From NCBI GenBank assembly GCA_030446015.1, contig JASUSO010000003.1, positions 1 through 55,331 on the forward strand: a DNA stretch of 55,331 nt, written 5' to 3'. Made by a program: the position numbers and the translations under genes. Each line of letters opens with the position of its first letter. Position 1 is the stretch's first letter. Source of the stretch: Methanobacteriota archaeon. Its GTDB lineage: Archaea > Halobacteriota > Methanomicrobia > Methanomicrobiales > Methanoculleaceae. The notes beneath the pieces were generated by a model, which was not told the origin of the DNA, ran no database searches, and saw only the letters and a program-made list of their open reading frames with translations. Positions 37,894 to 47,614 of this stretch are shown here, one piece after another.

Positions 37894-39077
37894 CAGATCG
37901 CCCTCCGGGAGATCTCTTCAACGGTGGCTATCAGCGTATCGATCTCCTCCTTTGTGGTGTAGATGTAGGTACTCGCCCGCACCGTCCCTTCCGGGAGGCC
38001 GAGGTGCTCCATGAGCGGCTGGCAGCAGTGGTGCCCAGACCGGACCAGGACGGCGGCGGCCTCGTCGAGGACCTGCGCCACCTCGTGCGGGTGCATCCCC
38101 TCGACCGTGAACGAGACGACGCCGATGCGGTCGGACCCGGCATCCAGGCCGGCGACCGTAACCCCGTCGAGCGCCGCAAGCCCGTCGATCAGCCGTGCGG
38201 TGAGCCGCTCTTCGTGCCGCCGGACCGCGTCCATCCCGATCTTCTGGAGGTACGCCGCCGCCCGGGCAAGCCCGATGGTGCCGGCGACCGGCGGCGTCCC
38301 CGCCTCGTAGCGCTCCTCGCCGGGAGCGAGGGTGTAGCCGTCGGCCGTCGCGCTCTCGATCGAGCCGCCCCCGACGAAGAGCGGTTCGAGGTCCGGCTCG
38401 CGCATCCAGAGCCCGCCTGTCCCGGTGGGCCCAAGCATCTTGTGGCCGGAGAAGCAGAAGTAGTCGCACCCGATATCGGCGACGTCGATCGGGATGTGCG
38501 GGACCGACTGGGCGCCGTCGACGAGGAGCCGCGCTCCCCGGTCGCGGCAGATCCCGGCGATCTCCCGGACGGGGAGGACGGTACCGAGGACGTTCGAGGC
38601 GTGGGTGACGGCGACGAGCCGGGTCTCGTCGCGGATGGCTGCTTCCAGGTCGGCGAGGTCGAGGACGCCCGCGGCGTCCGGCCGGACGACATCCACCGCG
38701 ACCCCCCGTTCGCGGAGCCGGAGCCAGGGGAGGAGGTTAGAGTGGTGTTCGAGGAGCGTCGTCACCACCCGGTCGCCCTTCTGCCAGGGGATGCCGGCCG
38801 CGACCGCCCCGATCGCCTCGGTGGTGTTCCGGGTCATTGCGAGGGTGCCGCCCTCTCCCCCGATGAACGACTTTATGGCGTCGTGGGCGTCCCGGTAGCG
38901 GTGGGTGGCGACCACGGCGAGCCGGTGGATGCCCCGCCCGACGTTTGCGCGGTAGCGCAGGTCGTACTCGACCGTCGCCTGGACAACCGGCTTCGGGGTG
39001 AGGGAGGTTGCAGCGCTATCCAGATAGATGAGGTCCCGCGTGATGGGAAAGTCCGCTCTACAGTCTTCGATCCTCAT
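37893..39077 (-). CDS. sufS: SufS-type cysteine desulfurase
   Basis: A 394-residue class II desulfurase: LIYLDSAATSLTP at the start, LEHHSNLLPW near 110, the PLP lysine in FSGHKMLGPTG, and catalytic cysteine about 351 in VRSGHHCCQPLM. It produces persulfide from cysteine. ATGA overlap with larE2 upstream and a one-base overlap with fdhD downstream indicate coupled translation. A NifS-type desulfurase is divergently encoded at 40320. Confidence 0.93.
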   Translation of the reverse strand: MRIEDCRADFPITRDLIYLDSAATSLTPKPVVQATVEYDLRYRANVGRGIHRLAVVATHRYRDAHDAIKSFIGGEGGTLAMTRNTTEAIGAVAAGIPWQKGDRVVTTLLEHHSNLLPWLRLRERGVAVDVVRPDAAGVLDLADLEAAIRDETRLVAVTHASNVLGTVLPVREIAGICRDRGARLLVDGAQSVPHIPIDVADIGCDYFCFSGHKMLGPTGTGGLWMREPDLEPLFVGGGSIESATADGYTLAPGEERYEAGTPPVAGTIGLARAAAYLQKIGMDAVRRHEERLTARLIDGLAALDGVTVAGLDAGSDRIGVVSFTVEGMHPHEVAQVLDEAAAVLVRSGHHCCQPLMEHLGLPEGTVRASTYIYTTKEEIDTLIATVEEISRRAI

Positions 39078-39901
39078 AAGACCTCATCCATGCTCCCGCT
39101 CCGGTACCCGGCAAGGTCCAGGGCAACGTAGGCAAAGCCGATCGCGCGGAGCGCCGCCGTTACATCATCCCGCATGGAAAAGAGCCGCTCCAGGTCGTCG
39201 GGCGGCACCTCGATCCGGGCGACGTCGCCGTGCAGGCGGACCCGCACCTGACGGAATCCCCGGTCGTGCAGGACCTCTTCGGCCGCCTCGATCCGGGCGA
39301 GCGCCTCCTCTGTTATCTCGTCCCCGTAGGGGATGCGGGTGGCGAGGCAGGCCGCCGAGGGTTTGTTCCAGAACGTGAACCCGCACTCGCGGGCAATCCT
39401 CCGCACGTCCTCCTTCGTCGCACCGGCCGCGGCCAGGGGGTGGCAGACCCCCTCCTCGTCGCCTGCGGCAAGCCCCGGGCGGTAGGTCCCGAGGTCGGAG
39501 GCGTTCGTCCCGTCCGCGACCGTCTCGATCCCTTCCCGCCGGGCCAGACTTTTTAGCAGGCGGGCCGAGGCTTTCTTGCAGGTGTAGCAGCGGTCGGGCC
39601 GGTTCGCCCGGAAGGCCTCGTCCTCAAGGATCGGGAACGCCACGACCTCCAGGGGGAGGTCCAGCCGGTCGGCGGTCTCCCGCGCCTCCTCGATCTCGCG
39701 CCGGGGCAGGAGCGGCGAGTCCAGGAGGACGCACCTGACCCGATCCTTCCCGAGTTCCCGGACGGCCAGAGCGGCGAGGAGTGCGCTGTCGACGCCGCCG
39801 GAGTAGGCGATGAGGATGGGGCCTCTCTCTCTGAGGGCCCCGGCGACCGCTTCTCTGTTGCACCTCGCCTCCACCGGCTGCTCCTCCTTACGATTCTGCA
39901 T
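39074..39901 (-). CDS. larE: LarE-family sulfur transferase, three-cysteine type, copy 2
   Basis: From ATG 39901 (275 aa): PP-loop SGGVDS at 34-39; C105, C108 (DRCYTCKK) and C185 (PSAACLATR) form the same three-cysteine set as copy 1. It sits between the HTH regulator and sufS, so persulfide from SufS could rebuild its cluster. Two such paralogues without Lar partners suggest targets other than lactate racemase. Confidence 0.88.
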   Translation of the reverse strand: MQNRKEEQPVEARCNREAVAGALRERGPILIAYSGGVDSALLAALAVRELGKDRVRCVLLDSPLLPRREIEEARETADRLDLPLEVVAFPILEDEAFRANRPDRCYTCKKASARLLKSLARREGIETVADGTNASDLGTYRPGLAAGDEEGVCHPLAAAGATKEDVRRIARECGFTFWNKPSAACLATRIPYGDEITEEALARIEAAEEVLHDRGFRQVRVRLHGDVARIEVPPDDLERLFSMRDDVTAALRAIGFAYVALDLAGYRSGSMDEVL

Positions 39902-40211
39902 CGCACGACCCGCCAAGCTGGTTCTCTTCGCGAATCTTCGTGCAGATCTCACAGATCCGGGCGGCGAGGTTGTCCACCCGGCCGTCCTTGAGGTCCTGCG
40001 CGAGCCGGGTGAGCGCCTCCTTCACCTCCCCCTCAAAGACGATCCGGTATCCGCGCTTTCCGGTGCGGTACTGGGAGATCGCTGAGGGCGTCATATCGAG
40101 AAGGCGGGCGGCCTCCAGCTGCGAGACGCCCATGCTGTTCAGTTCTTCGGCAATCGCAGCCCGGATTGCGGGCAATACGTTCCATACAATCAACTGGCAG
40201 GGGAGTTTCAT
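39888..40211 (-). CDS. XRE-type HTH regulator with cysteine cluster; candidate sulfur/Fe-S regulator
   Basis: From ATG 40211 (107 aa): helix-turn-helix at about 28-50 (VSQLEAARLLDMTPSAISQY), resembling the small archaeal HTH group that includes thiamine regulators, then a helical dimer region and C87-x2-C90-x12-C103 (ICEIC..., GGSCDAES) plus C5. The cysteines could hold an Fe-S cluster or zinc. The gene is the first of a leftward operon with larE2, sufS and fdhD and is divergent from nifS, with an operator in between. XRE proteins bind palindromes of this size, so it is my best candidate for the regulon's DNA-binding protein. Confidence 0.75.
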   Translation of the reverse strand: MKLPCQLIVWNVLPAIRAAIAEELNSMGVSQLEAARLLDMTPSAISQYRTGKRGYRIVFEGEVKEALTRLAQDLKDGRVDNLAARICEICTKIREENQLGGSCDAES

Positions 40212-40258
40212 CGCATACCACAACGTTTAAAGGTTCCGGAGCAGATCTAACTGTGATG

Positions 40259-40272
40259 TTAACAATTGTTAA
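40259..40272 (+). promoter_or_regulatory. Operator palindrome in the regulator/nifS divergon
   Basis: TTAACAATTGTTAA inside GTTAACAATTGTTAAC, 48 bases upstream of the regulator start and 48 bases before nifS. It could serve autoregulation and nifS control together. TTTAAA at 40225-40231 may belong to the leftward promoter. Confidence 0.8.
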
Positions 40273-40319
40273 CTTTGTCCCTGGAGAAGAAATACCTTTG
40301 TGCAGTGTCGGGGTGCAGC

Positions 40320-41513
40320 ATGAACGCCGCGATTAGGGGAAGATCGCGCCCGATCTACATGGATCATGCGGCGACGACGCCGGTGCGGCCGGAGGTCGTC
40401 GAGGCGATGCTCCCCTGCTTCTCGGAGCGGTATGGTAACCCCTCTTCAGTCTACGCCCTCGCCCGCGAGGCGCAGGTGACGCTGGAGAAGGCGCGGGGAC
40501 AGGTGGCGGACGCGCTCGGCGCAGCCACCGAGGAGATCTACTTCACCTCCGGGGGGACGGAGGCCGACAACTGGGCGATCAAGGGAGTGGCTGCCGCGAA
40601 CAGGAAGAAGGGCGATCATATCATCACCTCCTCGATCGAGCACCACGCCGTCCTCCATTCCTGCGAGACCCTCGAGAAGCAGGGCTACCGGGTCACCTAC
40701 CTCCCCGTCGACGAGTTCGGCCGGGTTGACCCGGCCTCGGTTGAGGAGGCGATCACGGATCAGACCATCCTCGTCTCGGTGATGGCCGCGAACAACGAGA
40801 TCGGGACGATCCAGCCGATCAAAAAGATCGCGGAGATTGCGCACGACCACGGTGTTCCCTTCCACACCGACGCCGTCCAGGCGATCGGGGCGATACCGAT
40901 CGATGTGAATGAGATGGGCATCGACCTCCTCTCGCTCTCGGCCCACAAGTTCGGCGGGCCGAAGGGGACGGGAGCCCTCTACATCCGGCGCAAAACCCGC
41001 ATAGCGGCGCTCATGGACGGTGGGGCGCAGGAGCGAGGGAAGCGGGCCGGGACCGAGAACGTCCCGGGGGCCGTGGGGCTCGGAAAAGCGATCGAACTCG
41101 CGGTCGCCGAGATGCCGGAGAAAGTCCCCCGGCTCGCCGCGATGCGGGACCGGCTGATCCGGGGGATCCTGGACTCTATCCCGGAGACCCGCCTGAACGG
41201 CCATCCGACCGAACGGCTCCCAAACAACGTCAACGTCGCGTTCCGCTACGTCGAGGGGGAATCGATCCTCCTCATGCTCGACGCCCTCGGGATCGCCGCC
41301 TCGACGGGGAGCGCCTGCACTTCGGCGTCGCTTGATCCCTCGCACGTCCTGATTGCCTGCGGCCTCCCGGCGGAGCACGCCCACGGTTCGCTCCGGCTCA
41401 CCCTCGGCTCCCAGAACACCGATGACGATGTCGACTACGTCCTCTCCGTCCTCCCCCGGGTGATCGAGCGGCTGCGCAAGATGTCGCCGCTCAGCCCCGA
41501 ACAATACACGTGA
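40320..41513 (+). CDS. nifS: NifS/IscS-type cysteine desulfurase
   Basis: From ATG 40320 (397 aa): [40 protein letters not shown], the PLP lysine in [12 protein letters not shown], and the catalytic cysteine in [15 protein letters not shown]. It supplies persulfide to the scaffold encoded next. The stop overlaps or touches the start region of iscU. Confidence 0.95.
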   Translation: MNAAIRGRSRPIYMDHAATTPVRPEVVEAMLPCFSERYGNPSSVYALAREAQVTLEKARGQVADALGAATEEIYFTSGGTEADNWAIKGVAAANRKKGDHIITSSIEHHAVLHSCETLEKQGYRVTYLPVDEFGRVDPASVEEAITDQTILVSVMAANNEIGTIQPIKKIAEIAHDHGVPFHTDAVQAIGAIPIDVNEMGIDLLSLSAHKFGGPKGTGALYIRRKTRIAALMDGGAQERGKRAGTENVPGAVGLGKAIELAVAEMPEKVPRLAAMRDRLIRGILDSIPETRLNGHPTERLPNNVNVAFRYVEGESILLMLDALGIAASTGSACTSASLDPSHVLIACGLPAEHAHGSLRLTLGSQNTDDDVDYVLSVLPRVIERLRKMSPLSPEQYT

Positions 41514-41518
41514 TCACT

Positions 41519-41908
41519 ATGTACAGCGAACGAGTCATGGACCATTTCATGAACCCCCGGAACATGGGGGAGATCCCGGATGCTGATGGCGTCGGCGAGG
41601 TCGGAAACCCGGCCTGCGGCGACATCATGCGGATAACCCTCCGGATCGAAGAGAACAGAATCGTGGATGCAAAGTTCAAGACCTTCGGGTGCGCCGCCGC
41701 CATCGCATCGAGTTCGATGGCCACCGAACTTATCAAGGGAAAGACCATCGAAGAGGCGCTGGCGGTCACCAACCGGGCGGTCGCCGAGGCGCTGGAGGGG
41801 CTGCCCCCCCAGAAGCTCCACTGCTCGGTCCTCGCCGAAGAGGGGATCCAAAAGGCGATCGAGGACTACCGGGCACGGCACGGGACGCCGACCGCGAACG
41901 AGGGATAA
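41519..41908 (+). CDS. iscU: IscU/NifU-N type Fe-S scaffold
   Basis: From ATG 41519 (129 aa; a GTG at 41510 is possible). Three scaffold cysteines lie in GNPACGDIM, TFGCAAAIASSS and KLHCSVLAEEG. It assembles [2Fe-2S] or [4Fe-4S] clusters from NifS-derived sulfur. The gene is immediately downstream of nifS and upstream of the second moeB. Confidence 0.95.
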   Translation: MYSERVMDHFMNPRNMGEIPDADGVGEVGNPACGDIMRITLRIEENRIVDAKFKTFGCAAAIASSSMATELIKGKTIEEALAVTNRAVAEALEGLPPQKLHCSVLAEEGIQKAIEDYRARHGTPTANEG

Positions 41909-41912
41909 CGGT

Positions 41913-42647
41913 ATGCTCACCGAGCGGGAACGGGCGCGCTACGCCCGTCAGCTCCTCCTCTTCGGCGAGGAGGGGCAGGAGCGGCTGAAGAGGAGTAAGG
42001 TCTTCATCGCCGGGGCAGGGGGTCTCGGCTGCCCGATCGCCCTCTACCTTGCCGTCGCCGGTGTCGGGGAGATTCGCCTTGTGGACCGGGACACCGTGGA
42101 GCAGACCAACTTAAACCGGCAGGTTCTCCACTGGGAGAGGGATATCGGCACGCCGAAGGCCGGGTCTGCGGAGGCGAAACTCCGGGAGGCGAACCCGGAC
42201 ATCCGGGTCGAGGCCCTCGTGGCGACGATCGATGAAGCGAACGTCCGGGACCTGGTGGGCGATGCCGACCTGATCGTGGATGCGATGGACAACTTTCCGA
42301 CCCGGTACCTCCTGAATCGGGAGGCGCTCCGGAGCGGCGTGCCGCTCATCCACGGCGCAATCCGGGGATTCAGCGGCCAGGCAACGACGATCGTCCCCGG
42401 CCGGACGGCCTGCCTCGAGTGCATCTTCCCGGAGGCCCCGCCCGCCGAGGTCTTCCCGGTCGTCGGGACGACGCCGGGGATCATCGGCCTCATCCAGGCG
42501 AACGAGGCGATCAAGTACATCACCGGGACCGGCGATCTCCTCACCGACCGGCTCCTCCTCTGGGACGGCCTCTCGGCGACGCTCGAGACGTTCGCCGTGG
42601 AGCGGCGGCCGGACTGCCCCGCCTGCTGCGAGGGGGTGGTTTCGTGA
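41913..42647 (+). CDS. moeB: E1-like MoaD/ThiS adenylyltransferase (MoeB/ThiF family), copy 2
   Basis: A 244-residue paralogue of the protein at 23234: GAGGLGCPIALY, DNFPTRYLLNR, and zinc pairs CLEC and CPACC. The start ATG lies four bases after the iscU stop. The GTG start of moaD overlaps its stop. Here moaE follows, which points to molybdopterin or tungstopterin synthesis for this copy. Confidence 0.9.
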   Translation: MLTERERARYARQLLLFGEEGQERLKRSKVFIAGAGGLGCPIALYLAVAGVGEIRLVDRDTVEQTNLNRQVLHWERDIGTPKAGSAEAKLREANPDIRVEALVATIDEANVRDLVGDADLIVDAMDNFPTRYLLNREALRSGVPLIHGAIRGFSGQATTIVPGRTACLECIFPEAPPAEVFPVVGTTPGIIGLIQANEAIKYITGTGDLLTDRLLLWDGLSATLETFAVERRPDCPACCEGVVS

Positions 42648-42922
42648 AGATCCGGGTGAAGGCGTTTGCCCGGTTCCGGGAGATCCTCGGGAGCGACCTC
42701 GCGCTCGATCTCTCCGACGGGGCGACGATGGCGGCGGTTCTCACCACACTCCGGGACCGTGCCGGGGATGAAGGCGATGCGATATTCGACGAGACCGGGA
42801 CGCTTCGGACGCATGTCATCCTGATGCGAAACGGGAGACGGGTGAACAGAAAAGAACTTGATACGCTCGTTCTTGCGGACGGGGACGAGGTCGCCCTCTT
42901 CCCGCCGGTCGCGGGCGGATAG
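42644..42922 (+). CDS. moaD: MoaD-like sulfur carrier, copy 2
   Basis: From GTG 42644 (92 aa), ending FPPVAGG with the LMRNGRRV motif, closely similar to copy 1. With MoaE downstream it should form molybdopterin synthase. Confidence 0.9.
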   Translation: MKIRVKAFARFREILGSDLALDLSDGATMAAVLTTLRDRAGDEGDAIFDETGTLRTHVILMRNGRRVNRKELDTLVLADGDEVALFPPVAGG

Positions 42923-42935
42923 GAGGTATGAGGTT

Positions 42936-43349
42936 ATGATTGGTATCACAAGGGACGTCATCGACGCGGGTTCGATGATCGAGGCGGCGAAGAAACCGGG
43001 CATGGGGGCTTTGGTCACCTTCTGCGGCGTTGTTCGGGACGACGGCGGGGTGGAGCGGATGGAGCTCGAGGTCTACGAGGAGGTTGCGATCCGTGAACTG
43101 GAGGCGATCCGCGACGAGGCGATGCAGAAGTACGCGATCGAGTCGGTGGATATCGTTCACCGCGTCGGGTCTCTCTCTGTCGGGGAGACCATCCTCCTCA
43201 TCATCGTCGGGGCCGGGCACCGGAAGGAGGCGTTCGCTGCCTGCGAGCACATCATCGACAGGCTCAAGCAGACCGTGCCGATCTGGAAGAAGGAGTTTTA
43301 CCGGGACGGCGAGCGGTGGGTGCCGGGGGAAGCCGGCGGTCAGGAGTGA
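42936..43349 (+). CDS. moaE: Molybdopterin synthase large subunit
   Basis: A 137-residue MoaE: GALVTFCGVVRDD, ELEVYEEVAIRELEAI, and catalytic C-terminal lysines in HRKEAFAACEHIIDRLKQTV and WKKEFYRDGERWV. It converts cPMP to molybdopterin with sulfur from MoaD. AGGAGGT sits nine bases before the ATG. This explains part of the NifS sulfur flow: formate dehydrogenase and similar enzymes need the pterin, and FdhD is encoded in the opposite arm. Confidence 0.92.
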   Translation: MIGITRDVIDAGSMIEAAKKPGMGALVTFCGVVRDDGGVERMELEVYEEVAIRELEAIRDEAMQKYAIESVDIVHRVGSLSVGETILLIIVGAGHRKEAFAACEHIIDRLKQTVPIWKKEFYRDGERWVPGEAGGQE

Positions 43350-43386
43350 ACCTTTTCTCCCGCCGGGGAGAAGAGATCCGGTAGCC

Positions 43387-44178
43387 ATGAACGACGACCT
43401 GAAGGCGGCCGTCCTCGAGCGGTGCCGGAGGATGGAGATCCCGCTCGTCGGGATCGCGAGCACGGAGCGGTGGGAGAACCCCCCGTTTTTGCCCTGGATG
43501 CCGGAGGAGTTCTACCCGCAGTCGATCTTTCCTGAAGCCCGGTCGGTGATCGTCATCGGCCTTCCCATCCACCTCCCGGTGCTCGATACATCTCCCTCGA
43601 TCTACTACCACGAGTTGTATAAGACCGTCAACACCCTGCTCGACCAGTACACCTACCGGCTCGCCTCATTCCTCAACGAAGAGGGCTACCCCTCTGTCTT
43701 CGTTCCCCGCGACGGCTACGGGAGCATCGAGGTGCTCCAGAAGAACCCCGTCGCCTTCTTCTCGCACCGCCACGCCGCCCTCCTCGCGGGGCTCGGGACG
43801 TTCGGCGTGAACAACACCCTCCTCACCCCGGAGTACGGCCCCCGGGTCAGGTTCGGCTCGGTCCTCACCGCCGCGGACCTCCCGCCCGACCCGCTGCTCG
43901 CGGATGACCTCTGCACCCGGTGCATGCTCTGCGTCGAGGCTTGCCCCGCAGGAGCACTCGATGAACGGGATTACCCGGAGGGCCTCACGGACAAAGCAGC
44001 CTGCGCCGAAAACAGTGCGAAACTTGCCCGCCGCCACATCTCTCCCTGCGGCATCTGCATCAAGGTCTGCCCGATAGGGGAGGACCGGCGGCATTTCGGC
44101 CGGAGCACCGCCGCCGGAGACGGAGATCCGCGCTACTGGCGCGCCAGGGAACACGTGCGGAAATACGGCGGGCTGTAG
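43387..44178 (+). CDS. QueG-like 4Fe-4S protein
   Basis: A 263-residue protein. The N-terminal 165 residues resemble the cobalamin-binding reductase half of epoxyqueuosine reductase-like proteins (PLVGIASTERW, FPEARSVIVIGLP, GLGTFGVNNTLLTPEYG). Residues from about 175 carry two ferredoxin motifs: CTRCMLCVEACP and CGICIKVCP. Methanogens lack queuosine in the usual form, so the substrate is likely different. It may be the last gene of the nifS operon. Confidence 0.75.
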   Translation: MNDDLKAAVLERCRRMEIPLVGIASTERWENPPFLPWMPEEFYPQSIFPEARSVIVIGLPIHLPVLDTSPSIYYHELYKTVNTLLDQYTYRLASFLNEEGYPSVFVPRDGYGSIEVLQKNPVAFFSHRHAALLAGLGTFGVNNTLLTPEYGPRVRFGSVLTAADLPPDPLLADDLCTRCMLCVEACPAGALDERDYPEGLTDKAACAENSAKLARRHISPCGICIKVCPIGEDRRHFGRSTAAGDGDPRYWRAREHVRKYGGL

Positions 44179-44198
44179 GCCCGCCGGATAAAAATAGA

Positions 44199-44888
44199 TT
44201 ATTCTCTTCTGACTCTACCCATCATCCGGTCCATGATCTCCGGCGCCCGATCACGCAGGCCGAGCCCGACGATGATGGCGATCGCCGCGCCGATGCCGAT
44301 CCCGACACCCCAGGCAATCGGGACGACGAAGACGTAGATGATCGAGAGGTCGAGCAGGAGCTGCTGCAGCGCGAGGATGGCGACGACGAAGTAGAGGAAG
44401 GCCCGCAGAAGCATTGCGATGAATCCGAAGCCCTCGATGCTCTGCACCTCCCCCACGTTCTGGAGGAGATCCATCAGCCAGTCGATCAGGATGAACCCGA
44501 TGACAAGGATCAGGATGAACGCGACGATGTTCGGGATGTACGCCAGGATGGCCGCGACTGCCGCTGTCAGGGCCGGGATCTGCAGGACGCTGACCGCCGT
44601 GAGGATTGCGATGAGGTAGATGAACCATCGGACGATGAGGTCGAAGAGGTGGCTTATATTCATCGTGGAACGCTCGATCTGCTGGCCGACCGATGTCTTC
44701 CGGAGTGCGTCGTCGACACCGATCCGGTCGAGAACTTCGGAAACGACTCTCCCGAGGATGCGCCCGAGGATCCAGCCGATGATCAGGATGATGATCGCTG
44801 CAATGAGGTTTGGCAGAAACAGAATGACATTCCGGGCCATTTCTTCAACCGGCTCAAACACCTGAGCCGTGAGGTCTCCATTTGTCAC
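44199..44888 (-). CDS. TM-helix-repeat membrane protein (CmpX/MscS-like)
   Basis: A 229-residue protein with five or so long hydrophobic helices separated by short amphipathic links: FLPNLIAAIIILIIGWILGR, then VSEVLDRIGVDDALRKTSVG, a second helix set, IPNIVAFILILVIGFILIDW, and a C-terminal helix rich in G and I. The repeated pattern matches bacterial and archaeal TM_helix proteins related to MscS channels, but the MscS beta domain is absent. Confidence 0.75.
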   Translation of the reverse strand: MTNGDLTAQVFEPVEEMARNVILFLPNLIAAIIILIIGWILGRILGRVVSEVLDRIGVDDALRKTSVGQQIERSTMNISHLFDLIVRWFIYLIAILTAVSVLQIPALTAAVAAILAYIPNIVAFILILVIGFILIDWLMDLLQNVGEVQSIEGFGFIAMLLRAFLYFVVAILALQQLLLDLSIIYVFVVPIAWGVGIGIGAAIAIIVGLGLRDRAPEIMDRMMGRVRRE

Positions 44889-45047
44889 GGTATATCACCG
44901 GGGGAAGGATATGGGAGGTACTATATAAATCTTGATGCATCTGCCGCCCGGGGAGCACGGGGAGACCGCTGCCGGGGGAGCACGAACACAGGCGATGTCG
45001 AAGACCCTCTAGTGCGCCGGATTGGAGCGTAACTCACGACCAAAAAG

Positions 45048-45312
45048 TTCTTCACGTTCTTCGCGGCTCGAAGCCTACGGCTTCTCAAATTCTTCCCCAA
45101 AGGGAAGTCGTTCTTCTCGTGAGTTGCTTGCTGGGATAACAATACAGCCTCACGCGAAGAACGCGAAGCCGCGAAGGGGAGTTACGGGTAATTATGTCGA
45201 ACTTCGCGTTCTTCGCGGCTCGAAGCCTACGGCTTCTCAAACTCCTTCCCAAAGGGGAAGTCGTTGCGTGAGTTACCTGTCGGCGATAATAATACAGCCT
45301 CACACGAAGTGC
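45048..45312. repeat. Direct repeat pair with small hairpins
   Basis: Two copies of about 110 bases (45048-45165 and 45201-45312) share CTTCGCGGCTCGAAGCC, TACGGCTTCTCAAA, AAGTCGT, GTGAGTT and AATACAGCCTCAC. Each contains the hairpins GAAGCC-TAC-GGCTTC and CTTCCC-AAA-GGGAAG. The gap 44889-45355 holds no gene I can support; its short frames follow the repeats. A related mosaic is at 55140-55331. Confidence 0.75.
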
Positions 45313-45355
45313 GACGAAGTCCGATACCTTCGGCGGGCCGGAAAAAAGTGGGAGG

Positions 45356-47614
45356 CTACTCCGCCACCCCGGCCGCCGCTATAACCCGGGAACGGCCGCT
45401 GAAGCGGTACATCACCGCGAGGATCGCCGGCATGACGACGATTGCCCCCACGAGCGAGAACCCTACCGATATGACCGTCACGATCCCGAAGTTGCTGATG
45501 ATGTTGAAGGTCGAGAAGGTGAGCGCCGAGAACCCGAAGACCGTCGTCAGCCCGGAGACCGTGATGGCCGTCCCGATCTTCTGGACGGCGGTCTGGACAG
45601 CGTCGAGGAACTCCATGCCCCGGCTGAGTTCCTCCTCGCACCGCTCCATGATCAGGATGGTGTACTCGGACGCGACGCCGATCGTCATCGACCCGAGGAC
45701 GGCGGTCAGCGGCGTGTAATCGAGGCCGAGGAGGTACATGATCGCGCCGTTCCAGCCCACGATGAAGACGATCGGGATGACCGGCGAGATGGCCGAGAAC
45801 TTCCGGTAGACGAGGATCATGAACCCGAGGATGAAGGCGAATCCGAGCACGGTCATGTAGGTCTTCGACTCCTCGATATCGTCCATGACGGCGGCAAACA
45901 TCTCCATGCTGCCGGTGATCTTTGCCGTCACACCGGCGGGCGGGTTGTTCCATGCGACGTCGTCCTGTATCCTCCCTACAAGGTCTCGGGCGACGCTCAT
46001 CTCCATATCGACCGTCGAGAACTCGAGCACCGTCTCCATGTTCCCGTTGAGGTAACGGGCGAGCGTGTTCTCCGGGATCCGGGCGATGACGTCGTCGACC
46101 TCTCTCTCGGTCGAGGGGAGCACGCCGTTGTTGTACTGCCGGATCAGGGTTGCGATACTCGTTACCCCGGTGATCTTGTCGTTATGCTCCTGCTCGTAGA
46201 CGCCAAACTGATCTATCCAGGCAAGCGTCTCCGGGGAGAGGACGTCGTCTGCGGTCACGACGATTGGGATGGTGCTCGTCGAGCCCATGACCCGGGTGAT
46301 CTTCTCGAGAGAGAGGAGGGCGGGCATATCGTCGGGAACGAAGGTCTTTTCATCCGCGCTGACGGGAACCTTCTCGTCGAGGTAGAAGCCCCCTGCTGCG
46401 ACCACCGCAAAGAGCAGGATGACCGGGAGCGGGTGCTTCGCGACCGTATAGGCCAGTCTGCCGAGGAGGCGGTCGTACCGCTCGATGAGGGATTCCCCTG
46501 ATGCCGGGGCGGACCCGGGGGCCGCGTCCTCCTTCCTCGGCCGGTAGCGGGTGACGATTGCAACGACCGGGACGATGATGAGCGCCGCGACATAGCAGGA
46601 GACGACCCCGATGGTGCAGACCATCCCGAAGTCGGCCACCATGGGCACCGGCGCAAAGAACATCGCGATGAACCCGAGCGCCGTCGCCGACATCGCGATC
46701 AGGATCGACGGCCCCATCTGCGTAACGGTGGCCCAGACGGCCTGTGGGATCGTGCCGCGCCGGATCTCCTCGTCGAACCGTGCGTGGAGTTGAATTGCGT
46801 AGTCGATCCCGATCCCGATCAGGACCGGGAACGCTCCGACCACCACCATGCTGATGGGAATGCCGAAGAGGCCCATGAACCCGAAGGTCATGATCAGCCC
46901 GACGGCCACGATCCCGACCGGGAGCAGGCGGTAGCGGACGTGGGAGAAGAGGAACGTCACCGCGAGGACCATCAGGACCATGGCCACCAGGATCAGCATG
47001 CCCGTCTCGGATCCCATTGCCTCGCCCATCTCCTGATCGAACGCCGGGTTTCCTGAGACGGTGACTGTGAGGCCGGGCGGGGGCTCCGATATGGCAATGA
47101 CGGACCTGATGTTATTGAGAACCTGCTGCTGGGCGTCCATCGTGACGCCCGCTTCGAGGTTGATGACGCTGATCGTCATCAGATCCGAGGGCAGCATCCT
47201 CTCCACCATCTCCGGCGGAGCCTGGCCGATGATCGCGTCGATCTCCGCTGTGGACGACGGCAGGGTGCCGCCGTTGGCCTGTTTCAGGAGATCGACGACG
47301 CCGGAGACGGTATCGACGTAGCGTTCGTTGCGGAGATCCTCCTGGAGGTTATCGATATACGTCAGGACATCCGGGCTCCGGACGCTGTCGGCCTCGTAGA
47401 TGATCATGATTGCGTCTGAGCCGTAGGTCTCCTTATAGTGGGCGAGGAGCGCCCCCCGGGGGGTGTTTTTATCTATATATGTGTCGTCGCCGGTCTGCAT
47501 CGTCACCATTGAGAGTCCAAGGAGTGCCAGGATGAAAACAGCCACGGCTACTCCGGCGACGGCCCAGGTGTGGTTGTTGATGGCGGCGGCAAGCCACTCG
47601 TAGGGGTTCTTCAT
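45356..47614 (-). CDS. RND-superfamily (MMPL/HpnN-like) exporter
   Basis: A 752-residue protein with two similar halves, each with one helix, a large extracytoplasmic loop and five helices. Motifs such as GIGIDYAIQLHARFDEE (about 265) and GVASEYTILIMERCEEE (about 645) are the twice-repeated RND signatures. Archaeal relatives are thought to export lipids or hydrophobic molecules. The small gene upstream overlaps its ATG by four bases. Confidence 0.88.
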   Translation of the reverse strand: MKNPYEWLAAAINNHTWAVAGVAVAVFILALLGLSMVTMQTGDDTYIDKNTPRGALLAHYKETYGSDAIMIIYEADSVRSPDVLTYIDNLQEDLRNERYVDTVSGVVDLLKQANGGTLPSSTAEIDAIIGQAPPEMVERMLPSDLMTISVINLEAGVTMDAQQQVLNNIRSVIAISEPPPGLTVTVSGNPAFDQEMGEAMGSETGMLILVAMVLMVLAVTFLFSHVRYRLLPVGIVAVGLIMTFGFMGLFGIPISMVVVGAFPVLIGIGIDYAIQLHARFDEEIRRGTIPQAVWATVTQMGPSILIAMSATALGFIAMFFAPVPMVADFGMVCTIGVVSCYVAALIIVPVVAIVTRYRPRKEDAAPGSAPASGESLIERYDRLLGRLAYTVAKHPLPVILLFAVVAAGGFYLDEKVPVSADEKTFVPDDMPALLSLEKITRVMGSTSTIPIVVTADDVLSPETLAWIDQFGVYEQEHNDKITGVTSIATLIRQYNNGVLPSTEREVDDVIARIPENTLARYLNGNMETVLEFSTVDMEMSVARDLVGRIQDDVAWNNPPAGVTAKITGSMEMFAAVMDDIEESKTYMTVLGFAFILGFMILVYRKFSAISPVIPIVFIVGWNGAIMYLLGLDYTPLTAVLGSMTIGVASEYTILIMERCEEELSRGMEFLDAVQTAVQKIGTAITVSGLTTVFGFSALTFSTFNIISNFGIVTVISVGFSLVGAIVVMPAILAVMYRFSGRSRVIAAAGVAE

